Shown: positions 6,382 through 14,259, counted from the first letter of the stretch. The stretch is 40,276 bases of DNA from Carboxylicivirga marina (GCF_016612505.1 NZ_JAENRR010000046.1:1-40276), one strand, 5' to 3'. The notes: generated from the sequence alone by a model not told the origin. Numbers and translations: made by a program.

Positions 6382-6410
6382 GGAGGGCGCTACGTAGCGT
6401 AACACCCTCC
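6382..6410 (-). terminator. Hairpin downstream of the integrase gene
   Basis: GGAGGG (6382-6387) pairs with CCCTCC (6405-6410) around the inner palindrome CGCTACGTAGCG (6388-6399). It lies 35 bp after the integrase stop codon and, on the minus strand, is followed by TTGTTTATATG. It probably ends integrase transcription and separates it from the operon at 6236. Confidence 0.5.
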
Positions 6411-6444
6411 AAATTATCCGTTTTATATGTTGCTTTTGCGGTTA

Positions 6445-8097
6445 TTATAAATCGGGCTTAATAACCTTATCGGCAATGTCAATTACCATATCAAGTGGTA
6501 CACGTTTGCCGTCCTCATTAAATGCTTCTTTTACACGGCTTGGTAAAATGTATACCCTATTGTTACCATCAACCTCAAATATTTTAATAAGGTTGTAATA
6601 TATTGTTTTATCGGTATAGCGTTGCGTTATTTCGCTCGGTACGTCACCAAGTGGTAAGGTAGTTACCCGCACTTCAGATAGGTGTTCATTTGTGTGCTCA
6701 CGCAGTTTGTTAGCTTCTGTGGGTAGTATGCTTGCTGCCTCTTCTCGGCTTATCTGCCCTGCTATTGCTTGGCTAGGTTGATAGCTCTTAATCAGCTTTT
6801 CTAATTTCCTAACAGCGCTTAACTTCCGATATCGGTCGCCTTGCGCCTTATTAATATTTTGCTTTATCTTTTCTTTATCGCTTGTGTACTCTTGCAAGTC
6901 TATATCTTGTATCTTAAATAATATCTTAAGCCTATTTAAAGCCTCTTCTTCATCACGCCACAGCCTTTCCAAATGTGCTTTGGCTTTCTCTAAATCCATT
7001 TTCAACTCTACAAGTTTAACCTTTGCGGCATCCACATCAAAGTTGCGCTGCATATCTATTAAGTGGTAATATACAAGGCAATTTAATGTATCTATATTAA
7101 CGGAACGGTGGTTACAGCTTGGCTTTTCTTTCTTGCTTAAACATAAGTAGTAATTGTCCGTTAAGTAGTCTTTGCCATTTGCAGTCTTTACTTTTCGGCG
7201 CATAGTCATAGCCTTTCCACAACCACATTTTATTATGCCTTCTACAATATTTACATTCTTCCTTTTGCGGAGGCCAGCACGGTTTTTAGCAATCTGCAAC
7301 TGTACCTTTTCCCATACGTCAGGGGCAATTATGGGAGCATAATTTAATGGCCCAAGCCGTTCATCAACTTGCTTAATGCTCAAGCGCCTTTGCCCTTTAT
7401 AAATAGGGTTCTTTAGGATTTCTAAAACAACAGCTTGCTTCCACCGCTTGGTTGTATGCTTTAAACCTCGCATTACTTTAACCGTTGGTCTACGGTCATT
7501 ATTAAGCAATGTTGCTATTGTACCGCTGCCATAGCCTTTAAGGCAATAATCAAATATTTCCTTAACCAACTTCACCTCATCGTCATTCCTTACAAGCACT
7601 TTGTTTTCATTCTTAAACCCAAGCGGAGGGATGCCTTGCCCTGCCCCTTTATCACGCCTGTGCTTTAATGCCGACTTAACACGTGCCTTGGTCTGCGCTG
7701 CTTCCATTTCAGCCAAGGCGGATAGCATAGGCAATTCCATAATCGCAAAGTGGGTTTTCTCACCTTTCTCATTAATGGTATCCCTATTGCCTTGCAATAC
7801 ATGTACATTTATGCCCTTTGCAAATAGCTCTTCCACATGGCTAAGCACATCCGCAACCTTGCGCCCTAATCTGGATAGCTCCCATACTAATACAACATTG
7901 GTTTTATTGGTTTCAATGTGGTCAAGCATCTTCTTAAATTCAGGTCGGGTGTTTGCCTTTGTTGTACCACTAATCTTCTCAGCAAATATTCCAGTTAAGT
8001 TATAACCTTTGCCACTTGCATACTTGGTGCATTCGTCAATTTGGCATTCATAGTCTTGTACTGATGTGGAGACCCTAGAGTATATTACAGCGTTCAT
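6445..8097 (-). CDS. Large serine integrase
   Basis: A 550-residue large serine recombinase, the likely integrase and excisionase core of the comM element. The N-terminal catalytic domain holds the nucleophile S10 (YSRVST) and the SRLGR motif at 75-79. The recombinase DNA-binding domain (about 155-275) includes GIPPLGF and ILKNPIYKG. The zinc ribbon has C291, C293, C319 and C328. A coiled coil (about 350-445) precedes a C-terminal region of about 100 residues. This order is that of phiC31/Bxb1/A118-type integrases. Its start is about 65 bp inside the right end, so attP lies just upstream of the gene. In this class, integration needs no accessory factor, whereas excision needs a directionality factor; one of the small unknown genes of the element is the natural candidate, but which one cannot be told from sequence. 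Confidence 0.95.
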   Translation of the reverse strand: MNAVIYSRVSTSVQDYECQIDECTKYASGKGYNLTGIFAEKISGTTKANTRPEFKKMLDHIETNKTNVVLVWELSRLGRKVADVLSHVEELFAKGINVHVLQGNRDTINEKGEKTHFAIMELPMLSALAEMEAAQTKARVKSALKHRRDKGAGQGIPPLGFKNENKVLVRNDDEVKLVKEIFDYCLKGYGSGTIATLLNNDRRPTVKVMRGLKHTTKRWKQAVVLEILKNPIYKGQRRLSIKQVDERLGPLNYAPIIAPDVWEKVQLQIAKNRAGLRKRKNVNIVEGIIKCGCGKAMTMRRKVKTANGKDYLTDNYYLCLSKKEKPSCNHRSVNIDTLNCLVYYHLIDMQRNFDVDAAKVKLVELKMDLEKAKAHLERLWRDEEEALNRLKILFKIQDIDLQEYTSDKEKIKQNINKAQGDRYRKLSAVRKLEKLIKSYQPSQAIAGQISREEAASILPTEANKLREHTNEHLSEVRVTTLPLGDVPSEITQRYTDKTIYYNLIKIFEVDGNNRVYILPSRVKEAFNEDGKRVPLDMVIDIADKVIKPDL

Positions 8098-8136
8098 ATT
8101 TAAATGTTTATGGCTTAAAGATAATCAAATTTTCTA

Positions 8137-8173
8137 CACCGCCTATATTAAGGGTGTATCTGATGTTGCTTTG
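8137..8173. other. attR, right attachment site of the comM element
   Basis: Element sequence up to about 8162 is followed by comM sequence. GATG at 8162-8165 matches 1040-1043. The element-side arm CACCGCC (8137-8143), with GTG at 8154-8156, is the mirror of GGCGGTG and CAC on the left end when the site is centred between the G and A of the core. Confidence 0.75.
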
Positions 8174-8863
8174 GTCGGAGGAGGCTCTTTTCCGCAACCA
8201 GGCGAAATCTCCTTGTCGCACAATGGTGTTTTGTTTTTAGATGAATTACCTGAATTTAAACGAACCGTGCTTGAAGTAATGCGCCAGCCATTGGAGGATC
8301 GTCGAATCAGCATCTCACGAGCGCGCTTTACCATCGACTACCCGGCCAGTTTTATGTTGGTATCATCTATGAATCCATGCCCTTGCGGCTATTTTAATCA
8401 TCCCGAAAAAAAATGTGTCTGCAGCCCCGGAGTCGTGCAAAAATACCTGAGTAAGATATCTGGCCCATTGCTCGACCGCATTGATTTGCACATTGAGGTG
8501 GTGCCGGTGCCGTTCAATAAACTGGCCGAAGCACCTCCAAGTGAGAACAGCATTGCAGTGCGAGACCGGGTTATAAAAGCCCGAAGAGTTCAAAACGAGC
8601 GATTTAATGGCAATGACAAAGTTCACTGTAATGCACAAATGAGTTCCAGACAACTAGCAAAGTATGCCACTCCTGATGAGGCGGGTATGAATATTCTTAA
8701 AACAGCCATGGAGAAACTGGATCTATCGGCAAGAGCTTATGATCGGATATTGAAAGTATCGCGCACCATTGCCGATCTGGAGGAATGTGAAAAGGTACAA
8801 GCGCATCATGTAGCTGAAGCTGTTCAGTATCGTAGTCTGGATAGAAGTAATTGGGGTGCGTGA
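8165..8863 (+). pseudogene. comM: comM, 3' part, after the integrated element
   Basis: C-terminal 232 codons of the ComM/YifB protein, resuming in frame with VALVGGGSFPQPGEISLSHN directly after the right junction. It contains the Walker B segment GVLFLDELPEF, the FMLVSSMNPCPCGYF region, the arginine-bearing LLDRIDLHIEV and the C-terminal Mg-chelatase domain with SARAYDRILKVSRTIADLE. The reading frame stays open into the element back to a GTG at 8066, which would add 33 foreign residues, but no start signal supports translation. The fragment is unmutated and continuous, which suggests recent insertion or selection for the excised, intact gene. Confidence 0.93.
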
Positions 8864-8899
8864 GCAATTACTTTATTGTTTTTATGCTTGTTAGTTTTT

Positions 8900-8923
8900 G
8901 GCGACGTAGCGAGACGCTACGCC
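8900..8923. repeat. REP-like hairpin after comM
   Basis: GTAGCG (8906-8911), a three-base loop and CGCTAC (8915-8920), flanked by GGC (8900-8902) and GCC (8921-8923), form a GC-rich hairpin in an AT-rich spacer, 37 bp after the comM stop. It may act as a terminator or be a member of a dispersed intergenic repeat family. Confidence 0.45.
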
Positions 8924-9024
8924 GAACGGGAGGCATAAGGGAATATGAATATTTAATCAAACAATTATAAATCGTTCATATCAAACGATATGAACCAGTA
9001 TTAACACTAAAATTAAATTTTAAA

Positions 9025-9411
9025 ATGTCAGTTAACTACAAAGTAGTTGCCAAACGTAACCCTGGCAACAGAGAAGCAGACCCTAAGTATTATGCATCGG
9101 CAAATGCAAAAGGAAAAAGAAATCAACGTTTTATAGCCAAGCAAATAGCTGAACGTTCATCATTAAACGAGATGGATATACTGTCGGTTATTGAAGGTTT
9201 TCTGCAGATTGTACCCGAATGCCTGGCCGATGGATACAGTGTAGGTCTGGGTGATTTTGGTTCATTCTCAATTACCGCTAAATCGGAACCAGCCGATACA
9301 GCAGAGGAATTTAACGCCAGCCTCATCGAAGGCGTCAAACCTAATTTCAGACCCGGTAAGTTATTTAAAAAAGAACTTGGCCAACTTGAATACAAGAAGA
9401 TAAGCGAATAA
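9025..9411 (+). CDS. HU-family DNA-binding protein (HU-HIG type)
   Basis: A 128-residue histone-like protein of the form widespread in Bacteroidota. The N-terminal strand VNYKVVAKRNPGNREADPKYYA is followed by the HU-like helices RFIAKQIAERSSLNEMDILSVIEGFL, the strand region VGLGDFGSFSIT and a C-terminal segment (FRPGKLFKKELGQLEY). HU proteins bend and compact DNA and act as dimers. This subfamily usually lacks or shortens the long DNA-wrapping arm and has the extra N-terminal strand seen here. The gene stands alone: a hairpin precedes it and a strong terminator follows it. The ATG at 9025 has an A-rich leader typical of highly expressed genes of the phylum. Confidence 0.88.
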   Translation: MSVNYKVVAKRNPGNREADPKYYASANAKGKRNQRFIAKQIAERSSLNEMDILSVIEGFLQIVPECLADGYSVGLGDFGSFSITAKSEPADTAEEFNASLIEGVKPNFRPGKLFKKELGQLEYKKISE

Positions 9412-9431
9412 TCAATCGGGAAAGTAAGTGC

Positions 9432-9478
9432 AAAACGTCGGGATATTTTTCAAAAATGTCTCGACGTTTTTATTTTTT
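9432..9478 (+). terminator. Rho-independent terminator of the HU-like gene
   Basis: AAAACGTCG and CGACGTTTT form a long stem extended by ATTTTT/AAAAAT, and the following sequence is T-rich (TTTTTATTTTTT). It starts about 20 bp after the stop codon at 9411. Confidence 0.8.
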
Positions 9479-9631
9479 ATACCTACGTTTTATAGAAACA
9501 TCGAAACCTTCTGACAAAAATGCAAGGACATTCTGAATAAATGGTCGAAGCATTTTTTTAAAAGGTAGGGAGTTTTTTGGGGAAGGTAATGGTTTGGAGC
9601 AAAAAAATATGCGAAGACAGTTTGGAATAGT

Positions 9632-9685
9632 CAAGCTTTGAGATTGTAGTCAGTAAGCACAGATTACAAATCTGCGCTAGCGGGA
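9632..9685 (+). repeat. 54-bp direct repeat, copy 1
   Basis: It begins CAAGCTTTGAGATTGTAGTC and includes the dyad CAGATTACAAATCTG. It matches 10890-10943 with about five mismatches in 54 bases. With copy 2 it brackets the abortive-infection gene. The motif family (GATTACAAATC followed by CGCTAGCGGG) looks like the dispersed intergenic repeats of Bacteroidota, often compared to REP sequences. The rest of 9479-9779 holds only an AATACTT/AAGTATT dyad (9719-9741), which lies 38 bp upstream of the next gene and may be its operator. Confidence 0.7.
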
Positions 9686-9779
9686 GAGGGAGGTACCCTA
9701 TTATTGTTAATAACTCATAATACTTTCCTTATTTAAGTATTGGACATTCCACTATCTTAGAAGTCATAAAGACATTCAA

Positions 9780-10745
9780 ATGGATATTCATAAAGAAATT
9801 GAACAAGCAGAAAAAAAACTCAAGCAGAAGCAGGATAGTTTAACTGGTGAAATTACTTCACTTAATGATAAAATTAGCTTCTATACTGCTTGGGCATGGG
9901 TGTTTGTCATTGTTGGACTTGCTATTACTCTTGCTGCTTTCTTTATATATTTTCAATCTGATAAAGGTGAGTTTTATAGTTTAAACCTCCTTGGTGATTT
10001 TATGGCAGGTGCCGTTGCTTCTCTTTGGTCGTTGGCAGGATTATTTTTTATTTACGTAGCATTCTTAGGTCAGAAACAACAGTTGCTTAATCAACAGCTT
10101 GAAATAAGTTTGAGTCAACTTGAAGTTAAATACACACGTTTGGAGTTAGCAGGTCAAAAGCAAGAAATGCATATTCAAAACGAAACCATGAAGCAACAAA
10201 AATTTGAAAATACATTTTTTCAGATGCTTACTCTGTTTCACTCTATCGTTGATAGTACGGATATATCTATCGATGGTATTGCCGATGCGGAATTATCAGG
10301 TAGGGACTGCTTTATGCAATTTGTAAGAAAATTGGGGCATCATGCATTTAATAAGGAATCAAGAGGAGACATAGATTATGACATAGCAAGGAAAACAAAA
10401 CCTTTGGATATGTATATTAGAGGTTATGATGCATTTTATCAAATATACAAATCTGATTTAAGCCATTATTTTAGAACCTATTACCACATAATAAAACTCA
10501 TCGATAAATCTGATGTTGAAAATAAAAAGCAATACATATCCATTGCACGCGCTCAACTATCAAGCAATGAACAGATACTATTGTTTTATAATTGTCTCCA
10601 TAAAAACGGTAAAGATAAATTCAAACCATTAATAGAAGAATATTGCCTCTTTAAAAATTTGGATGATAATTTACTATTTAACATCGAACACAAAAAGGCA
10701 TATACTGAAAGTGCTTATATCCCGCGAAAAGAAGAGAAAGAGTAA
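9780..10745 (+). CDS. Putative phage abortive infection membrane protein (AbiC-like)
   Basis: A 321-residue protein. An N-terminal coiled coil (1-32) is followed by two membrane helices (about 36-58 and 72-95), a second coiled coil (98-140) and a cytoplasmic domain with FENTFFQMLTLFHSIV (142-157). Later come HYFRTYYHIIKLID and YISIARAQLSSNEQILLFYN, which are the hallmark motifs of the putative phage abortive infection family (putAbiC). Members are thought to stop phage production by killing or arresting the infected cell; the mechanism is not established, so function is by family. The gene is more AT-rich than its neighbours, stands alone between two housekeeping genes and is bracketed by a 54-bp direct repeat, all consistent with acquired defence cargo. 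Confidence 0.8.
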   Translation: MDIHKEIEQAEKKLKQKQDSLTGEITSLNDKISFYTAWAWVFVIVGLAITLAAFFIYFQSDKGEFYSLNLLGDFMAGAVASLWSLAGLFFIYVAFLGQKQQLLNQQLEISLSQLEVKYTRLELAGQKQEMHIQNETMKQQKFENTFFQMLTLFHSIVDSTDISIDGIADAELSGRDCFMQFVRKLGHHAFNKESRGDIDYDIARKTKPLDMYIRGYDAFYQIYKSDLSHYFRTYYHIIKLIDKSDVENKKQYISIARAQLSSNEQILLFYNCLHKNGKDKFKPLIEEYCLFKNLDDNLLFNIEHKKAYTESAYIPRKEEKE

Positions 10746-10758
10746 CTTACTCCTTAAG

Positions 10759-10795
10759 CTCCCCCCGCTGACGCGGATTTGTAATCCGTGCCGCC
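10759..10795 (-). repeat. Inverted relative of the 54-bp repeat
   Basis: On the minus strand this reads GGCGGCACGGATTACAAATC and continues CGCGTCAGCGGGGGGAG, sharing the GATTACAAATC core and the AGCGGG end with the copies at 9632 and 10890. It directly follows the stop codon of the abortive-infection gene and can form a hairpin, so it may also terminate that gene. Confidence 0.6.
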
Positions 10796-10889
10796 TTAAT
10801 TAATAACACACACATTCAAAAATCCCTTTCCTCCACTATAATCAACCGCACTACTATATACATAATCTTCGGCTCTAAACACCAATTGG

Positions 10890-10943
10890 CAAGATTTGAG
10901 ATTGTAGTCTGTAAGCACAGATTACAAAACTGCGTTAGCGAGA
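10890..10943 (+). repeat. 54-bp direct repeat, copy 2
   Basis: It starts CAAGATTTGAGATTGTAGTC and ends with GCGTTAGCGAGA. It is the partner of 9632-9685, 1,258 bp away. The remainder of the 329-bp spacer 10746-11074 (10796-10889 and 10944-11074) shows no gene; it must hold the pyrophosphatase promoter, which I could not place. Confidence 0.7.
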
Positions 10944-11074
10944 TAATTGGGGATCATAATCATGGCATTAAACAATCATCTTTAATACTGACAACAATCA
11001 TACAAGTGGCATAAAACATTCTATTACTTCGCATTGTTGTATAAGCAATCCAAAATCATCAAAAAAAGAATTAT

Positions 11075-11749
11075 ATGACATCAAATAGCATAATGGATCC
11101 TATTGGCCGACTAATGGGTCTTAGATATAAGTCGCATCCCTGGCATGGCGTTGATATTGGTGACAACTCCCCGGAAATCCTTACCACTTTTATAGAGGTA
11201 GTTCCTACAGATACCATCAAATATGAAGTCGATAAAGAGAGTGGTTATTTACGTATCGACCGACCACAGAAATACTCTAATGTTGTACCGGCTCCATACG
11301 GATTTATCCCCCAAACCTATTGTGGTAAGCTGGTTGGCAAGTTTTGTGCTGAAAAATCAGGTAAGAAAGATATCATCGGCGATGGTGATCCCTTGGATAT
11401 TTTGGTACTAACCGAAAAAGATATTCCACACGGTGATGTATTGGCACAGGCTATTCCAATTGGAGGCTTTCGTATGTTAGATGGTAATCAGGCCGATGAT
11501 AAAATTATTTCAGTGTTAAAGAACGATGTGGTTTATGGCGATTATAAAGACATTAGCGACGTACCAGAAATGGTTGTTAAACGACTGAAGCATTATTTCT
11601 TAACCTACAAAGACATGCCGGGTTTAAGCAATGAATCGGAGATTACGCATGTATACAATGCTGAAGAAGCCAAAGAAGTGATTAAGCTATCGATAAAAGA
11701 TTACGAGAGTCGCTTCGAAGGATTAAGAAAAGCACTTTCATCCTACTAG
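11075..11749 (+). CDS. ppa: Inorganic pyrophosphatase (family I, soluble)
   Basis: A 224-residue cytoplasmic enzyme that hydrolyses pyrophosphate to two phosphates and so drives biosynthetic reactions forward. The signature DGDPLDILVL holds the metal-binding aspartates D103, D105 and D108. IDRPQKYSNVVPAPYGFIPQT carries the substrate-binding residues, and DDKI (141-144) and the later YKD segment complete the site. The N-terminal extension of about 35 residues (MDPIGRLMGLRYKSHPWHGV) is longer than in E. coli PPase and typical of the Bacteroidota form. The gene ends 4 bp inside the convergent histidine-kinase gene, so the stops overlap with no room for separate terminators. Confidence 0.95.
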   Translation: MTSNSIMDPIGRLMGLRYKSHPWHGVDIGDNSPEILTTFIEVVPTDTIKYEVDKESGYLRIDRPQKYSNVVPAPYGFIPQTYCGKLVGKFCAEKSGKKDIIGDGDPLDILVLTEKDIPHGDVLAQAIPIGGFRMLDGNQADDKIISVLKNDVVYGDYKDISDVPEMVVKRLKHYFLTYKDMPGLSNESEITHVYNAEEAKEVIKLSIKDYESRFEGLRKALSSY

Positions 11750-12984
11750 AACAAAAGGTTAAAAATGTGCTCGTTTCCTTTTTGCTCATAGCTAATTGAA
11801 ATATCGCAAATATCGCAAATACGCTTTACTATAGACAGGCCAATACCCAATGATTGTGGGTGTTGGCTGTTTTTTTGAAAACGTCCGAACATCTTCTCGG
11901 GCTCATGATTCACTTGCAAGCCACTATTACTAATTTGGATTTTTTGAGCATCAATCATAATTCTAATAAATCCATTATCAATATTATGGCGTATGGCATT
12001 CTTTAATAAGTTCTGAATCAAGGTATGCGCCAGTGAAACATTCATCTTTTTATGCAATTCAGCATTCGCCTGCACCTCAACTTTTAATTTAGCCTCATCT
12101 ATCAGTGGCTCCAGATTCTCTAATTGAATATTAATCAACTTATTAAAATCAACATTAACAGCATCGGCAAATACCCGATTATCCAGCTTCGCTAGAAATA
12201 TTAAGGCCTGATTGGTTTTTGAAAGACGATTAGTTGTTTCAATTAACACGGCAATGGTTTTAATCTGTTCTTCTGTCAGATTATCCGATTGTATGAGTTC
12301 ATCAAGTTTAGTGTTAATGATGGCCAAAGGTGTTTGAAGCTCATGTGATGTATTGCCCGTATATTCCTTCAGGCGGATGTAATCCTCCTTAATTTTCTTG
12401 TCCATGGCATTAAACACATCATTCAATTGCTCAAATTCGTCAATATCAGAGGTCATCAAATCCAGCCTGTTATCTTTATTTACATCAAAGTCCTTGAGCT
12501 TATTGATGGTATCGTAAAAAACAGATAAGGAATACTTGGTCGATGCCCTGTTTACCAGATAGAGAATCAGAAAAAACAAAATGGGAAAGACCGTTAGCAT
12601 TAAGGTAAACTTCATCACCATAAGGTCAGACGGCGCTGTTGAACGAATAATTGTGTAGCGAATAGCTTTATTACCCTCAGGCTTATAATAGCTTAACTTC
12701 CGATAAAATTCATAGTTGGAAGATGTTGTATTATGAATCATTGTGTCGGTAAACGCATAGTTCACCTCATCAATGGCCAACTTTAAAGTATCAATCTCAA
12801 CATCGGCATAACTGATGGCCTCTCCCTCAAATTGCTCAATATGCCGTTGTGTTTCGAGCAGCTCATTATTAAACATTTTATTAACTGCATAACGGATAAA
12901 ATAATATCCTCCGAGGCTCCCTATGAAAAAGAAGAAGATACTGGCTGATATAAAGTTTAATCCTGTTTTGGTTAATAGTTTCAT
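11746..12984 (-). CDS. Sensor histidine kinase
   Basis: A 412-residue membrane sensor kinase. Transmembrane helix 1 is about 11-31. A roughly 95-residue periplasmic sensor follows, without recognisable fold. Helix 2 is about 122-145, followed by a linker. The H-box NTSHELQTPL carries the phosphorylated H214, the N-box is LLKNAIRHN (326-334), the G1 box appears as ISNSG, and the G2 box is GIGLSIVKRI (380-389). The G1 box lacks the usual DxGxG aspartate, as in many kinases of this phylum. It pairs with the response regulator gene just upstream, about 105 bp away. The stimulus is unknown, but the pair lies downstream of hemH-hemG with only short gaps, so a link to heme, oxidant or membrane stress is worth considering. 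Confidence 0.92.
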   Translation of the reverse strand: MKLLTKTGLNFISASIFFFFIGSLGGYYFIRYAVNKMFNNELLETQRHIEQFEGEAISYADVEIDTLKLAIDEVNYAFTDTMIHNTTSSNYEFYRKLSYYKPEGNKAIRYTIIRSTAPSDLMVMKFTLMLTVFPILFFLILYLVNRASTKYSLSVFYDTINKLKDFDVNKDNRLDLMTSDIDEFEQLNDVFNAMDKKIKEDYIRLKEYTGNTSHELQTPLAIINTKLDELIQSDNLTEEQIKTIAVLIETTNRLSKTNQALIFLAKLDNRVFADAVNVDFNKLINIQLENLEPLIDEAKLKVEVQANAELHKKMNVSLAHTLIQNLLKNAIRHNIDNGFIRIMIDAQKIQISNSGLQVNHEPEKMFGRFQKNSQHPQSLGIGLSIVKRICDICDISISYEQKGNEHIFNLLF

Positions 12985-13054
12985 ACTTTAGTTGATGTGT
13001 TTAAGAGTTGATGAGTTCAGGGTTTATGGTTCCAGGTTTTCTGTTTTATTCGTT

Positions 13055-13086
13055 CTAATGATCTAATGATCTAATGACCTAACGAC
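13055..13086. repeat. 8-bp tandem repeat, four units
   Basis: Four consecutive copies of CTAATGAT or a close variant (CTAATGAT, CTAATGAT, CTAATGAC, CTAACGAC) lie between the response regulator stop and the kinase start. Similar repeats are frequent in intergenic DNA of this phylum. Copy number could vary by slippage and change the spacing between the two cistrons. Confidence 0.7.
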
Positions 13087-13089
13087 CTA

Positions 13090-13764
13090 TTATGTGTCGG
13101 TAAACTTATAGCCAACACCATATACATTTTTAATATAATCGTCGCATCCGGCTTTTATCAATTTCTTCCTGAGGTTTTTAATATGCGAATAAATTAAATC
13201 ATCGGTAAAACCATAATCCATGAAATCTTTTGACATGTGCTCACCAATGCCGGTCTTTGTTAATACACGGTTTTTATTGGCGATAAAATACACTAACAGG
13301 TCAAACTCTTTTTTAGTGAGGTCAAGTGGCACATTATTAATCTTCACCAATAATTCTCCTGGCGTTATTTCAAGCTCATTAAACACAATCTTTTCTTCGC
13401 CTTTAAAATGCACCCTACGTACCAATGACTTTAACCGGGCATTCAGTTCGGCCATCTGAAATGGCTTGGTAAGGTAATCATCGGCACCAAGCTCCAGGCC
13501 TTCTATTTTATTTTCCAGGCTATCACGTGCCGAAAGAATGATAACACCAGTTTGCATATTGCCACCTTTTACTTTCTTGACTACCTCAAGACCATTTCCA
13601 TCGGGTAGATTCAAATCAAGAATGATGACATCAAATAAATTATCTACCAGATAAAGTGCAGAAGCTAAATCGACTGCTACCTCACAGTTGTGCCCTTCAG
13701 ACGTAATAAATTGCTGAATGCTTTGCGCCAATTGTGGTTCATCTTCTACTACCAGTATTTTCAT
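13090..13764 (-). CDS. Response regulator, OmpR/PhoB family
   Basis: A 224-residue transcription factor. The receiver domain (1-115) has the acidic pocket EDE (7-9), the phosphoacceptor D50 (IILDLNLPDG) and the conserved lysine in DYLTKPF. The C-terminal winged helix (about 130-222) has the OmpR-type pattern LDLTKKEFDLLVYFIANKNR, the recognition helix SHIKNLRKKL and the wing NVYGVGYKF. It precedes its cognate kinase and starts about 50 bp after the stop of the 147-aa membrane protein, so it may be transcribed from the hemH promoter as well as its own. Confidence 0.94.
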   Translation of the reverse strand: MKILVVEDEPQLAQSIQQFITSEGHNCEVAVDLASALYLVDNLFDVIILDLNLPDGNGLEVVKKVKGGNMQTGVIILSARDSLENKIEGLELGADDYLTKPFQMAELNARLKSLVRRVHFKGEEKIVFNELEITPGELLVKINNVPLDLTKKEFDLLVYFIANKNRVLTKTGIGEHMSKDFMDYGFTDDLIYSHIKNLRKKLIKAGCDDYIKNVYGVGYKFTDT

Positions 13765-13815
13765 TTCTTCAATAATCTGAAGACCAGAAACTGTGTTCCC
13801 AGTCGGATTTAAAAT

Positions 13816-14259
13816 CTAAATAGCATACTTGACAATGTTCATCACCATCGATACCATTATCATTGCACAAGCGATGCCAAAATACAGAAAATTCTTTTTA
13901 AAGATAAGCCTGGGTGTATAGCTGCTCTTGGCAAAAACCCATCCAATATGGCTCACTACCAAGGTAAATACCATTAGTATAAAATGCTCAACTGCCCAAA
14001 AGCGCCCTTTGACTATCTGATTCTGATAAACCTGTATCTCACCACTTGAATACTCGGTCATGTACATGATGAACAATACAGTGCCTAACACAAACTGCAA
14101 ATACAAGAATATGGTGGCCATAAAAGGCAGTTGTACTTCCAGCTTTTTAAAAGTAACCTTATGGTATAATCCACCAATGGCACGAACCACTATTATAGCT
14201 GTTATAATATAAGCCATTACACTAGTGATAATATGTAATATCAGAATCAGTTCTCTCAT
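13816..14259 (-). CDS. Four-helix membrane protein, cytochrome-b-like, in the heme operon
   Basis: A 147-residue integral membrane protein with helices at about 3-27, 43-69, 85-108 and 120-145. Histidines H9, H33, H92 and H104 are present, of which H9, H92 and H104 fall within or beside helices and could ligate heme. The GRFWAVEHFILMVFTLVVSH segment resembles the small membrane proteins of Bacteroidota that are often labelled cytochrome B. It does not match HemJ, whose N-terminal histidine motif is different. Its start overlaps the hemG stop by 4 bp (ATGA), so it is translationally coupled to protoporphyrinogen oxidase. Likely roles are an electron-transfer partner of HemG or a heme-handling protein; the function is inferred from position only. 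Confidence 0.8.
   Translation of the reverse strand: MRELILILHIITSVMAYIITAIIVVRAIGGLYHKVTFKKLEVQLPFMATIFLYLQFVLGTVLFIMYMTEYSSGEIQVYQNQIVKGRFWAVEHFILMVFTLVVSHIGWVFAKSSYTPRLIFKKNFLYFGIACAMIMVSMVMNIVKYAI

Larger units (their letters stand above)
1041..8162. mobile_element. 7.1-kb serine-integrase element inserted in comM
   Basis: About 7,122 bp lie between the two halves of comM. Its ends are defined by the exact reading-frame restoration: GATG occurs at 1040-1043 and 8162-8165, and keeping one copy rejoins TISD to VALVGGG. It carries a large serine integrase gene whose start is about 65 bp from the right end, as is usual for such elements, and a second small serine recombinase. All recognisable genes are on the minus strand. 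No relaxase, type IV secretion, capsid or terminase gene is visible, so it is neither a self-transmissible conjugative element nor a phage. It may be a mobilisable or satellite-type element, or an excisable replicon. comM is an established insertion target for genomic islands in other phyla; use of this site by a large serine integrase in Bacteroidota is my inference from this window. Confidence 0.92.

Noticed and set aside
8066-8164. GTG-started N-terminal extension of the 3' comM fragment, 33 element-derived codons
   Set aside because: The frame is open only because of the insertion and lies antisense to the integrase start; no start signal supports translation.
9632-10943. An insertion sequence bounded by the 54-bp repeats
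   Set aside because: The repeats are direct, not inverted terminal repeats, and the enclosed gene is a membrane protein without any transposase motif.
13816-14259. HemJ (membrane protoporphyrinogen oxidase) as the identity of the 147-aa protein
   Set aside because: It lacks the HemJ N-terminal histidine and W/R motifs, and a HemY-type oxidase is already encoded in the overlapping upstream gene.
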